Below, piece by piece: positions 38,802-46,467 of a DNA stretch of 64,000 nucleotides. A program made the translations under genes and the position numbers. This stretch comes from Sphingomonas sp. 35-24ZXX (GTDB lineage: Bacteria; Pseudomonadota; Alphaproteobacteria; Sphingomonadales; Sphingomonadaceae). Numbering within the stretch: position 1 is the first letter of the stretch; each line of letters opens with the position of its first letter. The notes beneath the pieces are model-generated. The model did no database searches. It was not told the origin of the DNA and saw only the letters and a list, made by a program, of their open reading frames with translations. The stretch spans positions 1,054,001-1,118,000 of the forward strand of contig NZ_JROG01000003.1 in the NCBI RefSeq assembly GCF_000786215.1, given 5' to 3'.

Positions 38802-39494
38802 TCAGCGGAAGACGCAGTTCACGCCCGACCACAGGTTGGTCACGCGCGCCTTGCCGCCGGTGCCATCCAGAATGCCCGAAAGCCCCGCGGCGTTGAACTC
38901 GGTGCCGAGCGTCGTCTGCTCGATCTTGGCGTCATAGACATCAAGCAGCTGCGCGCGGGTCGATCCGATGCCGATACCGCTGATCGTGGTGAGCTTGGGC
39001 GCGGACTTGCCCTTGGCCGGGGCGGCGGCGGGCGCGCCGGTCTCGTCGAGCGACCAGCCCGCAAACAGCCCGTCGAGCGAATACAGCGTCAGACCATCAT
39101 CCCAGCGCAGATAGCTGAGCGGCCCTGCGCCGCATTCCTCGGCGCGGCCGGTCTCGGCGCGACCTTTCAGCTTTTCGGCGACCAGCTTGAGCTGGTCTTC
39201 GGGCACGCCAAAGCCCAACGGCCGGGTCGCGCCGCTCCTGGGATCGACCAGCCGCAGGCCTTCGCCATCCAGGCTGACCACCGGCGGATGGCCCGAAGCC
39301 CCGCCCTCGGCAGCGACGCCCTCGCCCGACAGATCGACTGCGGGATGGCCCGGCGGAAGCTCGAGCCTCGCATGCGGATCGGCCTGTGCCTCTGCATCGC
39401 CCTCGCCCCGTTTCTCTGCTGCGGGCTGACAGGCACACAGCAGAACGAGCGCCAGCAAGGCGGGCGCGGGGCGAAGCGGGAATGTCTTGATCAT
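38802..39494 (-). CDS. Predicted lipoprotein of unknown function
   Basis: A 230-residue predicted lipoprotein; MIKTFPLRPAPALLALVLL ends in a LLCAC lipobox. The mature protein is small-residue rich, with an acidic linker (EKRGEGDAEAQADPHARLEL) and a C-terminal domain holding GIGIGSTRAQLLDVYDAKIE and a final VNCVFR. The TISGIGIGSTRAQLLDVY piece looks like a short helix-strand module found in other small envelope proteins, but no function is known. The ATG at 39494 is chosen because it gives a clean signal peptide; ATGs at 39503 and 39530 are alternatives. It is followed after four bases by a GNAT gene. Confidence 0.6.
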   Translation of the reverse strand: MIKTFPLRPAPALLALVLLCACQPAAEKRGEGDAEAQADPHARLELPPGHPAVDLSGEGVAAEGGASGHPPVVSLDGEGLRLVDPRSGATRPLGFGVPEDQLKLVAEKLKGRAETGRAEECGAGPLSYLRWDDGLTLYSLDGLFAGWSLDETGAPAAAPAKGKSAPKLTTISGIGIGSTRAQLLDVYDAKIEQTTLGTEFNAAGLSGILDGTGGKARVTNLWSGVNCVFR

Positions 39495-39561
39495 GGCCGC
39501 CATGATTACGCGCACGACGCGCAACTGCAAAGCGGCTTTTGCGGGGCGCCAGCCCCGGCAA

Positions 39562-40035
39562 TCAGTTGCCCGAGAGCATCAGCGCCGGGCGGTCCTCGCC
39601 TGTGATCTGGGTCGGCGCGCCGGCGATCACCTTGCTCTTGTGGCGGAACTGGCCATCGACATGCCCGCCCTGCTCGATGGTGATCGTCTCGTAGCTGATG
39701 TCGCCGGTCACCTGCGCGCTGGCGGTGATGACGAGCTCGCGCGCATCGACCGAACCGATCACCGTGCCCGAAAGCCGCGCCGATTCTGCGACGATCGCGC
39801 CGTGGATCGCGCTCGATTCCCCCTGCACCAGCGACGCGCAGGCGATGTCGCCTTCCACCCGGCCATCGACATGCAGATCGACCTTGGCCGAGATATTGCC
39901 GGTGATCACGACATCGCCGCCGATGACCGAGAAGGTGGAATTGCCGACCATGTTGGATCCTGACCTGGAGGAACGGGCGTTAGCGGGCGGTGTCGTCGGT
40001 CCGCTGTTCGGCGACGGCTTGGATCTTGAGAACAT
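39562..40035 (-). CDS. Bactofilin (polymer-forming cytoskeletal protein)
   Basis: A 157-residue bactofilin. The central beta-helix (about 36-135) is built of short repeats such as GGDVVITGNISAKVDLHVDG and SGTVIGSVDARELVITASAQ, flanked by disordered Pro/Ser-rich ends, the usual bactofilin layout. Bactofilins polymerise without nucleotide under the membrane and place cell-wall enzymes. The gene starts inside the end of the preceding M23 peptidase gene (56-base overlap), so expression is coupled; GGAGG lies nine bases before the ATG at 40035. Bactofilin next to an M23 peptidase is a known functional pairing in shape control. Confidence 0.92.
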   Translation of the reverse strand: MFSRSKPSPNSGPTTPPANARSSRSGSNMVGNSTFSVIGGDVVITGNISAKVDLHVDGRVEGDIACASLVQGESSAIHGAIVAESARLSGTVIGSVDARELVITASAQVTGDISYETITIEQGGHVDGQFRHKSKVIAGAPTQITGEDRPALMLSGN

Positions 40036-41179
40036 CTCTGTTGGCCTCCAGGAACGGACGGGGGTTCATCGCGCGGTCGTTGTGGCGCACCTCGAAGTGC
40101 AGGTGCGTGCCGGTCGACCGGCCGGTGCTGCCCATGCCGCCCAGCCGCTCGCCCTTGTCGACCTTCTGGCCGGGACGCACGCCGATCGACGACAGGTGCG
40201 CATAGCGCGTGACCAGGCCATTGCCGTGCGCCACTTCGACGCAATTGCCATAGCCCGATTTCACGCCGGCAAACACGACCTTGCCCTGCGCGGCGGCGAG
40301 GATCGCCGATCCGTGCGCGCCCTTGAAATCGATGCCGCTGTGCAGCGCGGCAGCGCCGGTGAACGGGTCACGACGATAGCCAAAGCCGCTGGTGATGGCA
40401 GGCGCGAGCGCCGGGGCGCCCGAAGGAATGGCGACCAGGCCACGCTCCAGCGCGTCCATCCGCGCGAGCGTCTGCCCCAGCGCGGTAAAGCGCGGGTCGA
40501 GCCGCGCATTGCGCGAACCCTTGAACGGAATGAACGGACCACCCTGGGCCGATGCGCTGGCGCGCGCGACGCTGTCGGGGTTGAGGCCGAACTTGCGGAT
40601 CGCGCTCTCGGCGTTGCTGGCGCGGACCGCAGCGGCGCGGGTCAGCGTCTCGACAAAGGCGATCTGGCGGGCTTCCATCCGGGCGAGGCCTGCGGCTTCG
40701 GGCACCATCGCGCTGATCTTGCGCGCGGTCTGCGCGGCTTCGTCGCTGCTGCCCTTTGCGGCGGCGCCGACCTGGTTTGCTCCAACGACGGCGCTGGCAT
40801 CATCGCTGGCGGCCTGTTCGCCGATATAGCTGGTGACGATATCTTCAAGGAATGCCTGGCGCTTTTCCAGATCGGCAGCGACATCATTGACCGAGGAGCG
40901 ATACGCCTTCACCCGGCTGGCCGAGCTTTCGACCTCTGCCTGCTTGCGCACCAGCGCGAGGCGCTCTGCGCTGATGCTGTATTGGCTGGCCAGCATCGCC
41001 AGGGTGACGACCAACCACAGCAGCAGAGCTGCGGCGACGGCACCGGCAATTGTCATCTGCAGACGCGACGACACTTTCACGAATTTGATCTGTCCCTGTG
41101 ATCGCATGAAAAATTCGCGATCAGGGAACCATTGCGCAAGCGCGTCCGTAGCACGCTTGCGCACAGTTAAATTGTGCAC
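39980..41179 (-). CDS. Membrane-anchored M23 peptidoglycan endopeptidase
   Basis: A 399-residue membrane-bound endopeptidase. A short cytoplasmic N-terminus is followed by one membrane helix (about 43-65, TIAGAVAAALLLWLVVTLAM), a coiled-coil-like periplasmic part (about 75-190) and a C-terminal LytM/M23 domain with intact zinc ligands: HSGIDFKGAHG (His and Asp) and THLHFEVRHN (H-x-H). Unlike the NlpD-like and EnvC-like proteins in this window, this one should be catalytic. Start is a GTG at 41179. It overlaps the bactofilin gene, the LmdC-type arrangement in which a bactofilin localises the peptidase. Confidence 0.9.
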   Translation of the reverse strand: MHNLTVRKRATDALAQWFPDREFFMRSQGQIKFVKVSSRLQMTIAGAVAAALLLWLVVTLAMLASQYSISAERLALVRKQAEVESSASRVKAYRSSVNDVAADLEKRQAFLEDIVTSYIGEQAASDDASAVVGANQVGAAAKGSSDEAAQTARKISAMVPEAAGLARMEARQIAFVETLTRAAAVRASNAESAIRKFGLNPDSVARASASAQGGPFIPFKGSRNARLDPRFTALGQTLARMDALERGLVAIPSGAPALAPAITSGFGYRRDPFTGAAALHSGIDFKGAHGSAILAAAQGKVVFAGVKSGYGNCVEVAHGNGLVTRYAHLSSIGVRPGQKVDKGERLGGMGSTGRSTGTHLHFEVRHNDRAMNPRPFLEANRDVLKIQAVAEQRTDDTAR

Positions 41180-41239
41180 GACCCGTTAGACCCTAAAATT
41201 AACCCCGACGGGCGGCTAGCAAAGCGTTTCCCGCTTGGC

Positions 41240-41418
41240 GAATCGACTCGCCGGGCTTTGCCACGAGTCGAACGAGTCGTGCGATGAGCCGCAGCTTGAA
41301 GTGAATTTTCCGCAATTATTGCGACATTCCGAGTGCCAAAATGCGCTTTTGGCCGGGCAGAACCCGTCCGCAAACGGTTGCGAGTCGTTTTTATCCTATA
41401 TCGGCCCGAAGCCGAGTC
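41240..41418. promoter_or_regulatory. Cluster of six GANTC sites upstream of proA
   Basis: GANTC occurs at 41240-41244, 41245-41249, 41265-41269, 41274-41278, 41382-41386 and 41414-41418, that is six in 179 bases against about one per 256 by chance. GANTC is the methylation site of the alphaproteobacterial cell-cycle methylase CcrM. The region is the divergent promoter space of the M23/bactofilin pair and proA. Confidence 0.5.
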
Positions 41419-41459
41419 GCGGGTTGGAAGCGCTGCCCTGCGCTGATATGGGCGGGCGC

Positions 41460-42752
41460 ATGAACCAGACGCTCCTTCTGTCGTCGGCTGCACCGGCCGC
41501 TGCCTCGCCTGCCGATGTGATTGCGCAGTGCTGCCTGGCAGCGCGGCGGGCCTCGCACCATCTCAAGCGATTGGATGATGCCGCCAAGGCGCGCGCGCTC
41601 TGCGCAGCGGCAGCGGCCCTGCGCGAGGATGCCGAGACAATCCTGGCTGCCAACGCGCGCGATGTCGCGGCGGGTGAAGCGCGTGGCCTGTCGGGTGCGA
41701 TGCTCGATCGGCTGCGGCTCGATGCCGGCCGGCTCGAAGCCATCGCCGCGAGCGTCGAGGCGGTGGCGGCCTTGCCCGACCCCGTCGGCGAAGAGGTCGA
41801 TCGCCGCACCGCACCCGCCGGCATGGTGCTGCGCCGGGTACGCGTGCCCATCGGCGTGATCGGCATCATCTATGAAAGCCGTCCGAATGTGACCGTCGAT
41901 GCCGCCGCCCTTTGCGTCCGCTCGGGCAATGCGGTGATCCTGCGCGGCGGCAGCGAGGCGCAGCATTCGAACCGCGCGCTGCACGCCAGCCTGGCGCGCG
42001 GACTTGCGACTGCCGGGATGGACCCGGACGCGGTGCAACTGGTGCCGACGCAGGACCGCGAGGCCGTGGGTGCGATGCTGGCGGCCAGCGGCGGCATTGA
42101 CCTCATCATCCCGCGCGGCGGCAAGTCGCTGGTCGCGCGCGTTCAGGCCGATGCACGAGTCCCCGTGCTCGCGCATCTCGACGGCATCTGCCACAGCTTC
42201 GTCCACGCCGCCGCCGATCCTGCGATGGCGGAGGCGATCGTGGTAAACGCCAAGCTGCGCCGCACGGGCATCTGCGGCGCGATGGAAACGCTGCTGATCG
42301 ACCGCGACTACCCCCAGGCCCAGCAATTGATCGCTGCGCTCGCCGATGCCGGGTGCGAACTGCGCGGCGACGACATGGCGCTCGAGCTCGAACCGCGCGC
42401 GGTCTCGGCGAACGCGGACGACTGGGACACCGAATATCTTGATGCCATCGCCACGGTCGGCTTTGTCGACGGCCTCGACGGCGCGCTCGAGCATATCGCG
42501 CGGCACAGCTCGGGCCATACCGACGTCATCATCACCGCCGATACCGCCGCAGCCGCGCGCTTCCAGACCGAGGTCGACAGCGCGATCGTGATGGTCAACG
42601 CGTCGAGCCAGTTTGCCGATGGCGGCGAATTCGGGCTGGGCGCAGAGATCGGCATCGCCACCGGACGACTGCACGCGCGCGGCCCGGTCGCGCTCGAGGG
42701 GCTGACCACCTACAAGTGGCTGGTCGACGGCGAGGGCCAGATCCGCGCCTGA
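41460..42752 (+). CDS. proA: Gamma-glutamyl phosphate reductase
   Basis: ProA, 430 residues: NADPH-dependent reduction of gamma-glutamyl phosphate in proline synthesis. Recognised from GVIGIIYESRPNVTVDAAAL, VILRGGSEAQHSN, LIIPRGGKSLVARV, the catalytic Cys in LRRTGICGAMETLLID and FADGGEFGLGAEIGIATGRL. An in-frame ATG at 41448 and a longer open frame exist upstream, but family similarity starts at MNQTLLLSS. No proB lies nearby. The gene is followed by the toxin-antitoxin operator after 25 bases. Confidence 0.96.
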   Translation: MNQTLLLSSAAPAAASPADVIAQCCLAARRASHHLKRLDDAAKARALCAAAAALREDAETILAANARDVAAGEARGLSGAMLDRLRLDAGRLEAIAASVEAVAALPDPVGEEVDRRTAPAGMVLRRVRVPIGVIGIIYESRPNVTVDAAALCVRSGNAVILRGGSEAQHSNRALHASLARGLATAGMDPDAVQLVPTQDREAVGAMLAASGGIDLIIPRGGKSLVARVQADARVPVLAHLDGICHSFVHAAADPAMAEAIVVNAKLRRTGICGAMETLLIDRDYPQAQQLIAALADAGCELRGDDMALELEPRAVSANADDWDTEYLDAIATVGFVDGLDGALEHIARHSSGHTDVIITADTAAAARFQTEVDSAIVMVNASSQFADGGEFGLGAEIGIATGRLHARGPVALEGLTTYKWLVDGEGQIRA

Positions 42753-42777
42753 ACCGTCGGCTCCGCGCCGGTTGCGC

Positions 42778-42806
42778 GGGTCATGTATACAATGTATACA
42801 TGACCC
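42778..42806 (+). promoter_or_regulatory. Palindromic operator overlapping the toxin-antitoxin promoter
   Basis: A perfect 13 bp inverted repeat, GGGTCATGTATAC (42778-42790) and GTATACATGACCC (42794-42806), centre AAT. TTGCGC at 42772-42777 and TATACA at 42795-42800 give a -35/-10 pair with a 17-base spacer, so the palindrome fills the spacer and the -10. The predicted transcript start coincides with the ATG at 42807, which has no ribosome site. Confidence 0.8.
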
Positions 42807-43076
42807 ATGAGCAAGTCCCAGGTCATCACTGCCCGCATCGATCCCGAAGTCATGGAACTGGTCGACCGCGTCGCCAAGGCGCAGGGCCGCAGCCGCAGCT
42901 GGCTCGCCGCGCGCGCGATCGAGAAGATGGCCCGCGCGGAAACCGCCTTCATGGATTTCGTGAAGGAGGGCGAGGACGACATCGCCGCCGGACGGTATCT
43001 GACGCAGGAAGAGATGGAAGAGTGGGTGGAACGGCGGGTCCGCGATCGTCAGGCCGTGCGGCAAGCTGCTGAATGA
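42807..43076 (+). CDS. Ribbon-helix-helix antitoxin (CopG/ParD-like)
   Basis: An 89-residue antitoxin. The N-terminal RHH DNA-binding domain is SKSQVITARIDPEVMELVDR with helix RSRSWLAARAIEKMARA; the acidic C-terminal half (EGEDDIAAGRYLTQEEMEEW) should wrap the toxin. It probably represses its own promoter through the palindrome that ends at its start codon. The absence of a ribosome site and the position of the -10 element suggest a leaderless mRNA. The stop overlaps the toxin start by ATGA. Confidence 0.9.
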   Translation: MSKSQVITARIDPEVMELVDRVAKAQGRSRSWLAARAIEKMARAETAFMDFVKEGEDDIAAGRYLTQEEMEEWVERRVRDRQAVRQAAE

Positions 43077-43360
43077 AACGACTGATCTGGTCCCCCACAG
43101 CGCAGGCGGACCTCGCCGCTATAGATGACCAGCTTTACGATGAAGATCCTGACTTTGCAGACAGGGTGGCGATATCATCTGTCCGATCCGCCCGCTTCCT
43201 GCTGGACTGGCCGTTTGCAGGTTCGCTCGTTGGCGATGACGGCAGGCGCAAATGGCCAATTAAGAGGACACCGTATATTCTAATCTATCAACCGGTAGAC
43301 GATGCCATTCACATCCTGCGCGTCTATCACGAGCGCCAGGACTGGGGCATCGAGCCATGA
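43073..43360 (+). CDS. ParE/RelE-superfamily toxin
   Basis: A 95-residue ParE-type toxin: KRLIWSPTAQADLAAIDDQL at the N-terminus, DFADRVAISSVRSARFLLDW, and the C-terminal strand YILIYQPVDDAIHILRVYHE with RQDW. ParE members poison gyrase, RelE members cut mRNA; the sequence is nearer ParE, but this is not certain. Its start overlaps the antitoxin stop and its stop overlaps the nadD start (ATGA each time), so it is translationally linked on both sides. Confidence 0.87.
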   Translation: MKRLIWSPTAQADLAAIDDQLYDEDPDFADRVAISSVRSARFLLDWPFAGSLVGDDGRRKWPIKRTPYILIYQPVDDAIHILRVYHERQDWGIEP

Positions 43361-44001
43361 GCGGGCGACCTGTGCGCACTGGGCTGATGGGGGGATCGTT
43401 CAACCCCGCGCATCGCGGCCATCGCGCGATCAGCCTGTTCGCGATGGAGGCGCTGGGGCTTGACGAGATCTGGTGGATGGTCAGCCCCGGCAATCCACTG
43501 AAAGCAGGCGCACGCGACATGGCGCCGCTCAAGGCGCGGCTGATCTCGGCCAAGCGCATGGCGCGGCGCAGCCGGATTCGCGCGACCGCCATCGAGTCGC
43601 AACTGGGCACGCGCTACACCGTCGATACGCTCGCTGCCTTGCGCAAACGCTTCCCCAAGCGGTCGTTCATCTGGTTGATGGGAGCCGACAATCTGGCGGG
43701 TTTCCACCATTGGCACCGGTGGCGGGACATAGCGCGGCAAATGCCGATTGCAGTCATCGCTCGCCCGGGATATGATGAGGCTGCCATTTCGGGCCCCGCA
43801 ATGGCCTGGTTCGGGCATCGTGTCCGTCCCCGAAGCCAGGCGAGTGACTGGACACGATGGAGTATGCCGGCGCTTGTGCAGCTGCGCTTTCGTCCTGATC
43901 CGCGATCTGCCACTGCCTTGCGCAGGGGCGATCCCGACTGGTTTCTGGATTACGCCGATATGATCGTGCGCGATGCAGTCACCCGGCAGGTTCTTGCGTG
44001 A
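43357..44001 (+). CDS. nadD: Nicotinate-nucleotide adenylyltransferase
   Basis: NadD, 214 residues, joins nicotinate mononucleotide and ATP in NAD synthesis. The nucleotidyl-transferase motif is GLMGGSFNPAHRGHRAIS (GGSFNPxHxGH), with SPGNPLKAG, IESQLGTRYTVDTLAAL and FIWLMGADNLAGFHHWHRW, all family hallmarks. The start overlaps the toxin stop by ATGA, an unusual situation for an essential gene. It is followed by rsfS and rlmH in the usual alphaproteobacterial order. Confidence 0.95.
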   Translation: MSGRPVRTGLMGGSFNPAHRGHRAISLFAMEALGLDEIWWMVSPGNPLKAGARDMAPLKARLISAKRMARRSRIRATAIESQLGTRYTVDTLAALRKRFPKRSFIWLMGADNLAGFHHWHRWRDIARQMPIAVIARPGYDEAAISGPAMAWFGHRVRPRSQASDWTRWSMPALVQLRFRPDPRSATALRRGDPDWFLDYADMIVRDAVTRQVLA

Positions 44002-44128
44002 CACTCTGGCCAGCCATTCCGTCCGTCCTTCGGGACATGCCTTCCAACCCGCCCATTATGTTCAGCGCGCCGCCGCACCGCTTGCGGCCCGCGCAGTTTT
44101 CTCAAGCCAATATCTGCAAGGAGCTCCA

Positions 44129-44554
44129 TTGACCGATCTTTCCCAAGCCCAGCCCCAGGCTCAGCCCCTGCCCGGCGGCGCTGCCCCGCGGACCGCTGAA
44201 AGCCAGCTGGCAGAAGCCACCGAACTGCACGCCATGGTGTTGCAATCGCTCGACGACGACCAGGCGCAGGAGGTGATCTCCATCCCGCTCGCCGGCAAGA
44301 GCAACATCGCCGATTTCATGGTGATCGCATCGGGCCGTTCGACCCGCCAGGTTGCGTCGATGGCGCAGAAGCTGGCCGAGAAGATCAAGCAGTCGGGCGG
44401 CAGCGCGCGCATCGAGGGCCTGACCAACGCCGACTGGGTGCTGATCGACGCCGGCGATGTCATCGTCCACCTGTTCCGGCCCGAAGTGCGGACGTTCTAT
44501 AATCTGGAACGCATGTGGGCCTTCGGCGACACGCCCGAGGCTGCCAACGCCTGA
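44129..44554 (+). CDS. rsfS: Ribosomal silencing factor RsfS (Iojap), TTG start
   Basis: RsfS, 141 residues, binds L14 and blocks 30S joining under starvation. The conserved core is [40 protein letters not shown] and [28 protein letters not shown]. The frame is open back to an ATG inside nadD (43973), but AAGGAG at 44118-44123 is five bases before a TTG at 44129, giving [12 protein letters not shown]; I therefore take the TTG. The first 25 residues are Gln/Pro-rich and variable. Confidence 0.93.
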   Translation: [141 protein letters not shown]

Positions 44555-44587
44555 TCCGGCCCCAGAGGCCTGCAAGGACCAGAGCCG

Positions 44588-45010
44588 ATGCGCCTGCATG
44601 TCATTGCCCGCGGCAAGATCGGCCGGTCGCCCGAGGCCGAGCTGGTGCAGCGCTATGTCAAGCGCATCCAGTGGCCGCTGGTGATCACCGAACTGCCCGA
44701 TCGCGGCGGCACCGTGCCGCCCGCGCCGCAGGGCAGCCGCACGGTGATGCTCGATGAACTTGGCAAGCAGCTGACATCGATCGAGATCGCGCAGGCGCTC
44801 GAACGCTGGCGCGACGACGGGGTGCGCGAAACGCGGTTCCTGATCGGTGCGGCCGACGGGTTTGACGATGCCGAGCGCGCCAATGCCGATCTGCTGATCG
44901 CATTCGGCAAGGCCACCTGGCCACACATGCTGGCGCGCGCGATGCTCGCCGAACAGCTCTACCGGGCCACCAGCATCCTGGCCGGCCATCCCTATCATCG
45001 CGAAGGCTAG
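44588..45010 (+). CDS. rlmH: 23S rRNA pseudouridine(1915)-N3 methyltransferase
   Basis: RlmH, 140 residues, SPOUT-class enzyme that methylates pseudouridine 1915 in helix 69. It starts MRLHVIARGKIGRSPEAEL and has the SAM-knot pieces RFLIGAADGF and the C-terminal WPHMLARAMLAEQLYRATSI-LAGHPYHRE. AAGGA lies just upstream of the ATG. It is four bases before the EnvC-like gene and part of the nadD-rsfS-rlmH group. Confidence 0.96.
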   Translation: MRLHVIARGKIGRSPEAELVQRYVKRIQWPLVITELPDRGGTVPPAPQGSRTVMLDELGKQLTSIEIAQALERWRDDGVRETRFLIGAADGFDDAERANADLLIAFGKATWPHMLARAMLAEQLYRATSILAGHPYHREG

Positions 45011-45014
45011 GGCT

Positions 45015-46226
45015 GTGCGGCGCTTTCCCCTGATGCTGGCACTGATCGCGGGTCTGGCGGCAACCACCGCGCTGCCCGGCAGCGCCGCCGCGCCTGCCCG
45101 GGCAGTCAACCTGCTCGATCAGGAACGCGCCGCACTCACCCGCGCGCTCATCGATGCCCGCGCTGCCGCCAAGCGCAGCGACACGCTCGAACGTCAGGCG
45201 CTCAGCGCCACGCAAGAGGCCGACAAGGCGCGGGCGCAGGCGCGCGTGCTGGCCTCGCGCGTACAGGAGGCCGAGGCCGATATCGCCGCCGCCGAGGCGC
45301 GGGTGAAGATCATCGCGACGCTGCAGCGCGCGCAAAAGGCGCGGCTGGTCAAGCGCCAGCAGCCGCTCGCCCGGCTGACCGCGGCGCTGCAGTCGATGGC
45401 GCGGCGGCCGACGATGCTGGCGTTGGTCCAGCCCGGATCGATCGACGACATGGTGCGCGTGCGCGCGGTGCTCGCCACCACCATCCCGCGTGTCGAGGCC
45501 GAGACCGCCGTGCTGCGCAAGGACATCGCCCGGTCGCGCGATCTGGCGCGGCAGGCGCAGCGTGCAGCGCGGCTGCAGCGCGAAGGGCGCAAGGAGCTGG
45601 CGCTGCGCCGCGCCGCTCTTGCCCGGCTGGAGGCGCGCTCGCGCACCCGTTCGCGCGACCTCGCCAGCACGTCGCGGCTGGAAGAGGAGCGCGCGCTCGG
45701 CCTCAGCGAACGGGCGCGCGATCTCGACGCGCTGGTGGGAACGATCGAGGCGAGCGGCACCTTGCGCCAGCAGCTCGCCGCGCTTGACGGCCCGGTGCTG
45801 CGCCCGCCCCGCCCGGAAGCCTCGCAGGTGATCGAGAATGTGACCCTGCCCGCCCGCTCGGCCCGCCCCGCCTATCGGCTGCCGACGCCCGGCGCCATCG
45901 TTGCGGGTTTCGGCGAGGTCTCCGCGACCGGCGTGCGTTCGCGCGGGCTGACGCTCGCCCCCCGCCCCGGTGCGCAGCTGATCGCGCCCGCCGATGGCCG
46001 CATCGGCTTTGCCGGTCCCTATCGCGGCTTTGGCCGGATTGTCATCATCGAGCATGTCGGCGGCTGGACCAGCCTGATCACCGGCCTGGCGCGCACCAAC
46101 CTCAAGGTCGGCGAGCGGATCGCGCAGGGTGACCCGATCGGCCGTGCGGCAGACGTGCGTCCCCGCATCACGGTGGAGCTGCGCCGCGGCGGCCGGCCGA
46201 TCGACATCGCCGCGCTGATCCGCTGA
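45015..46226 (+). CDS. EnvC-like murein hydrolase activator
   Basis: A 403-residue exported protein, signal peptide MRRFPLMLALIAGLAATTA to about GSAAA. Residues about 33-250 form long coiled coils (LIDARAAAKRSDTLERQALS; LEEERALGLSERARDLDALV), and the C-terminal 110 residues are a LytM domain lacking the zinc ligands (RSRGLTLAPRPG in place of HxGxD, PRITVELRRGG in place of LHFE). That is the EnvC pattern: coiled coil for the FtsEX complex, dead LytM to open an amidase. The start is a GTG four bases after rlmH. It is followed by a CtpA-type protease. Confidence 0.87.
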   Translation: MRRFPLMLALIAGLAATTALPGSAAAPARAVNLLDQERAALTRALIDARAAAKRSDTLERQALSATQEADKARAQARVLASRVQEAEADIAAAEARVKIIATLQRAQKARLVKRQQPLARLTAALQSMARRPTMLALVQPGSIDDMVRVRAVLATTIPRVEAETAVLRKDIARSRDLARQAQRAARLQREGRKELALRRAALARLEARSRTRSRDLASTSRLEEERALGLSERARDLDALVGTIEASGTLRQQLAALDGPVLRPPRPEASQVIENVTLPARSARPAYRLPTPGAIVAGFGEVSATGVRSRGLTLAPRPGAQLIAPADGRIGFAGPYRGFGRIVIIEHVGGWTSLITGLARTNLKVGERIAQGDPIGRAADVRPRITVELRRGGRPIDIAALIR

Positions 46227-46467
46227 GCCCGCGCGTTCACCCGGCAGCAAGGTGCGCGCGCTAGCGTTGCGACGCTGGTCGAAACCGATTGCGGCTGGAT
46301 GGCAAAGCATCTGGCAATTGGCCGCCCGGACGACTAGATTGATACGAACGCGCCTGGGGTATGCGCGGTGAACATTGCCTGGGGACCGTTCCTGCCACGA
46401 CCGATGGCGGGGAAAGGCGATCCGCAGGCCAGGTTTCAAGCCGGTTCAACAACAAGGTTGCCATTCG

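Noticed and set aside
41391-43064. Long minus-strand frame across proA
   Set aside because: Antisense shadow of proA with low-complexity Arg/His/Ala content.
43973-44128. Upstream ATG start of rsfS within nadD
   Set aside because: The extra residues do not match RsfS and AAGGAG clearly serves the TTG at 44129.
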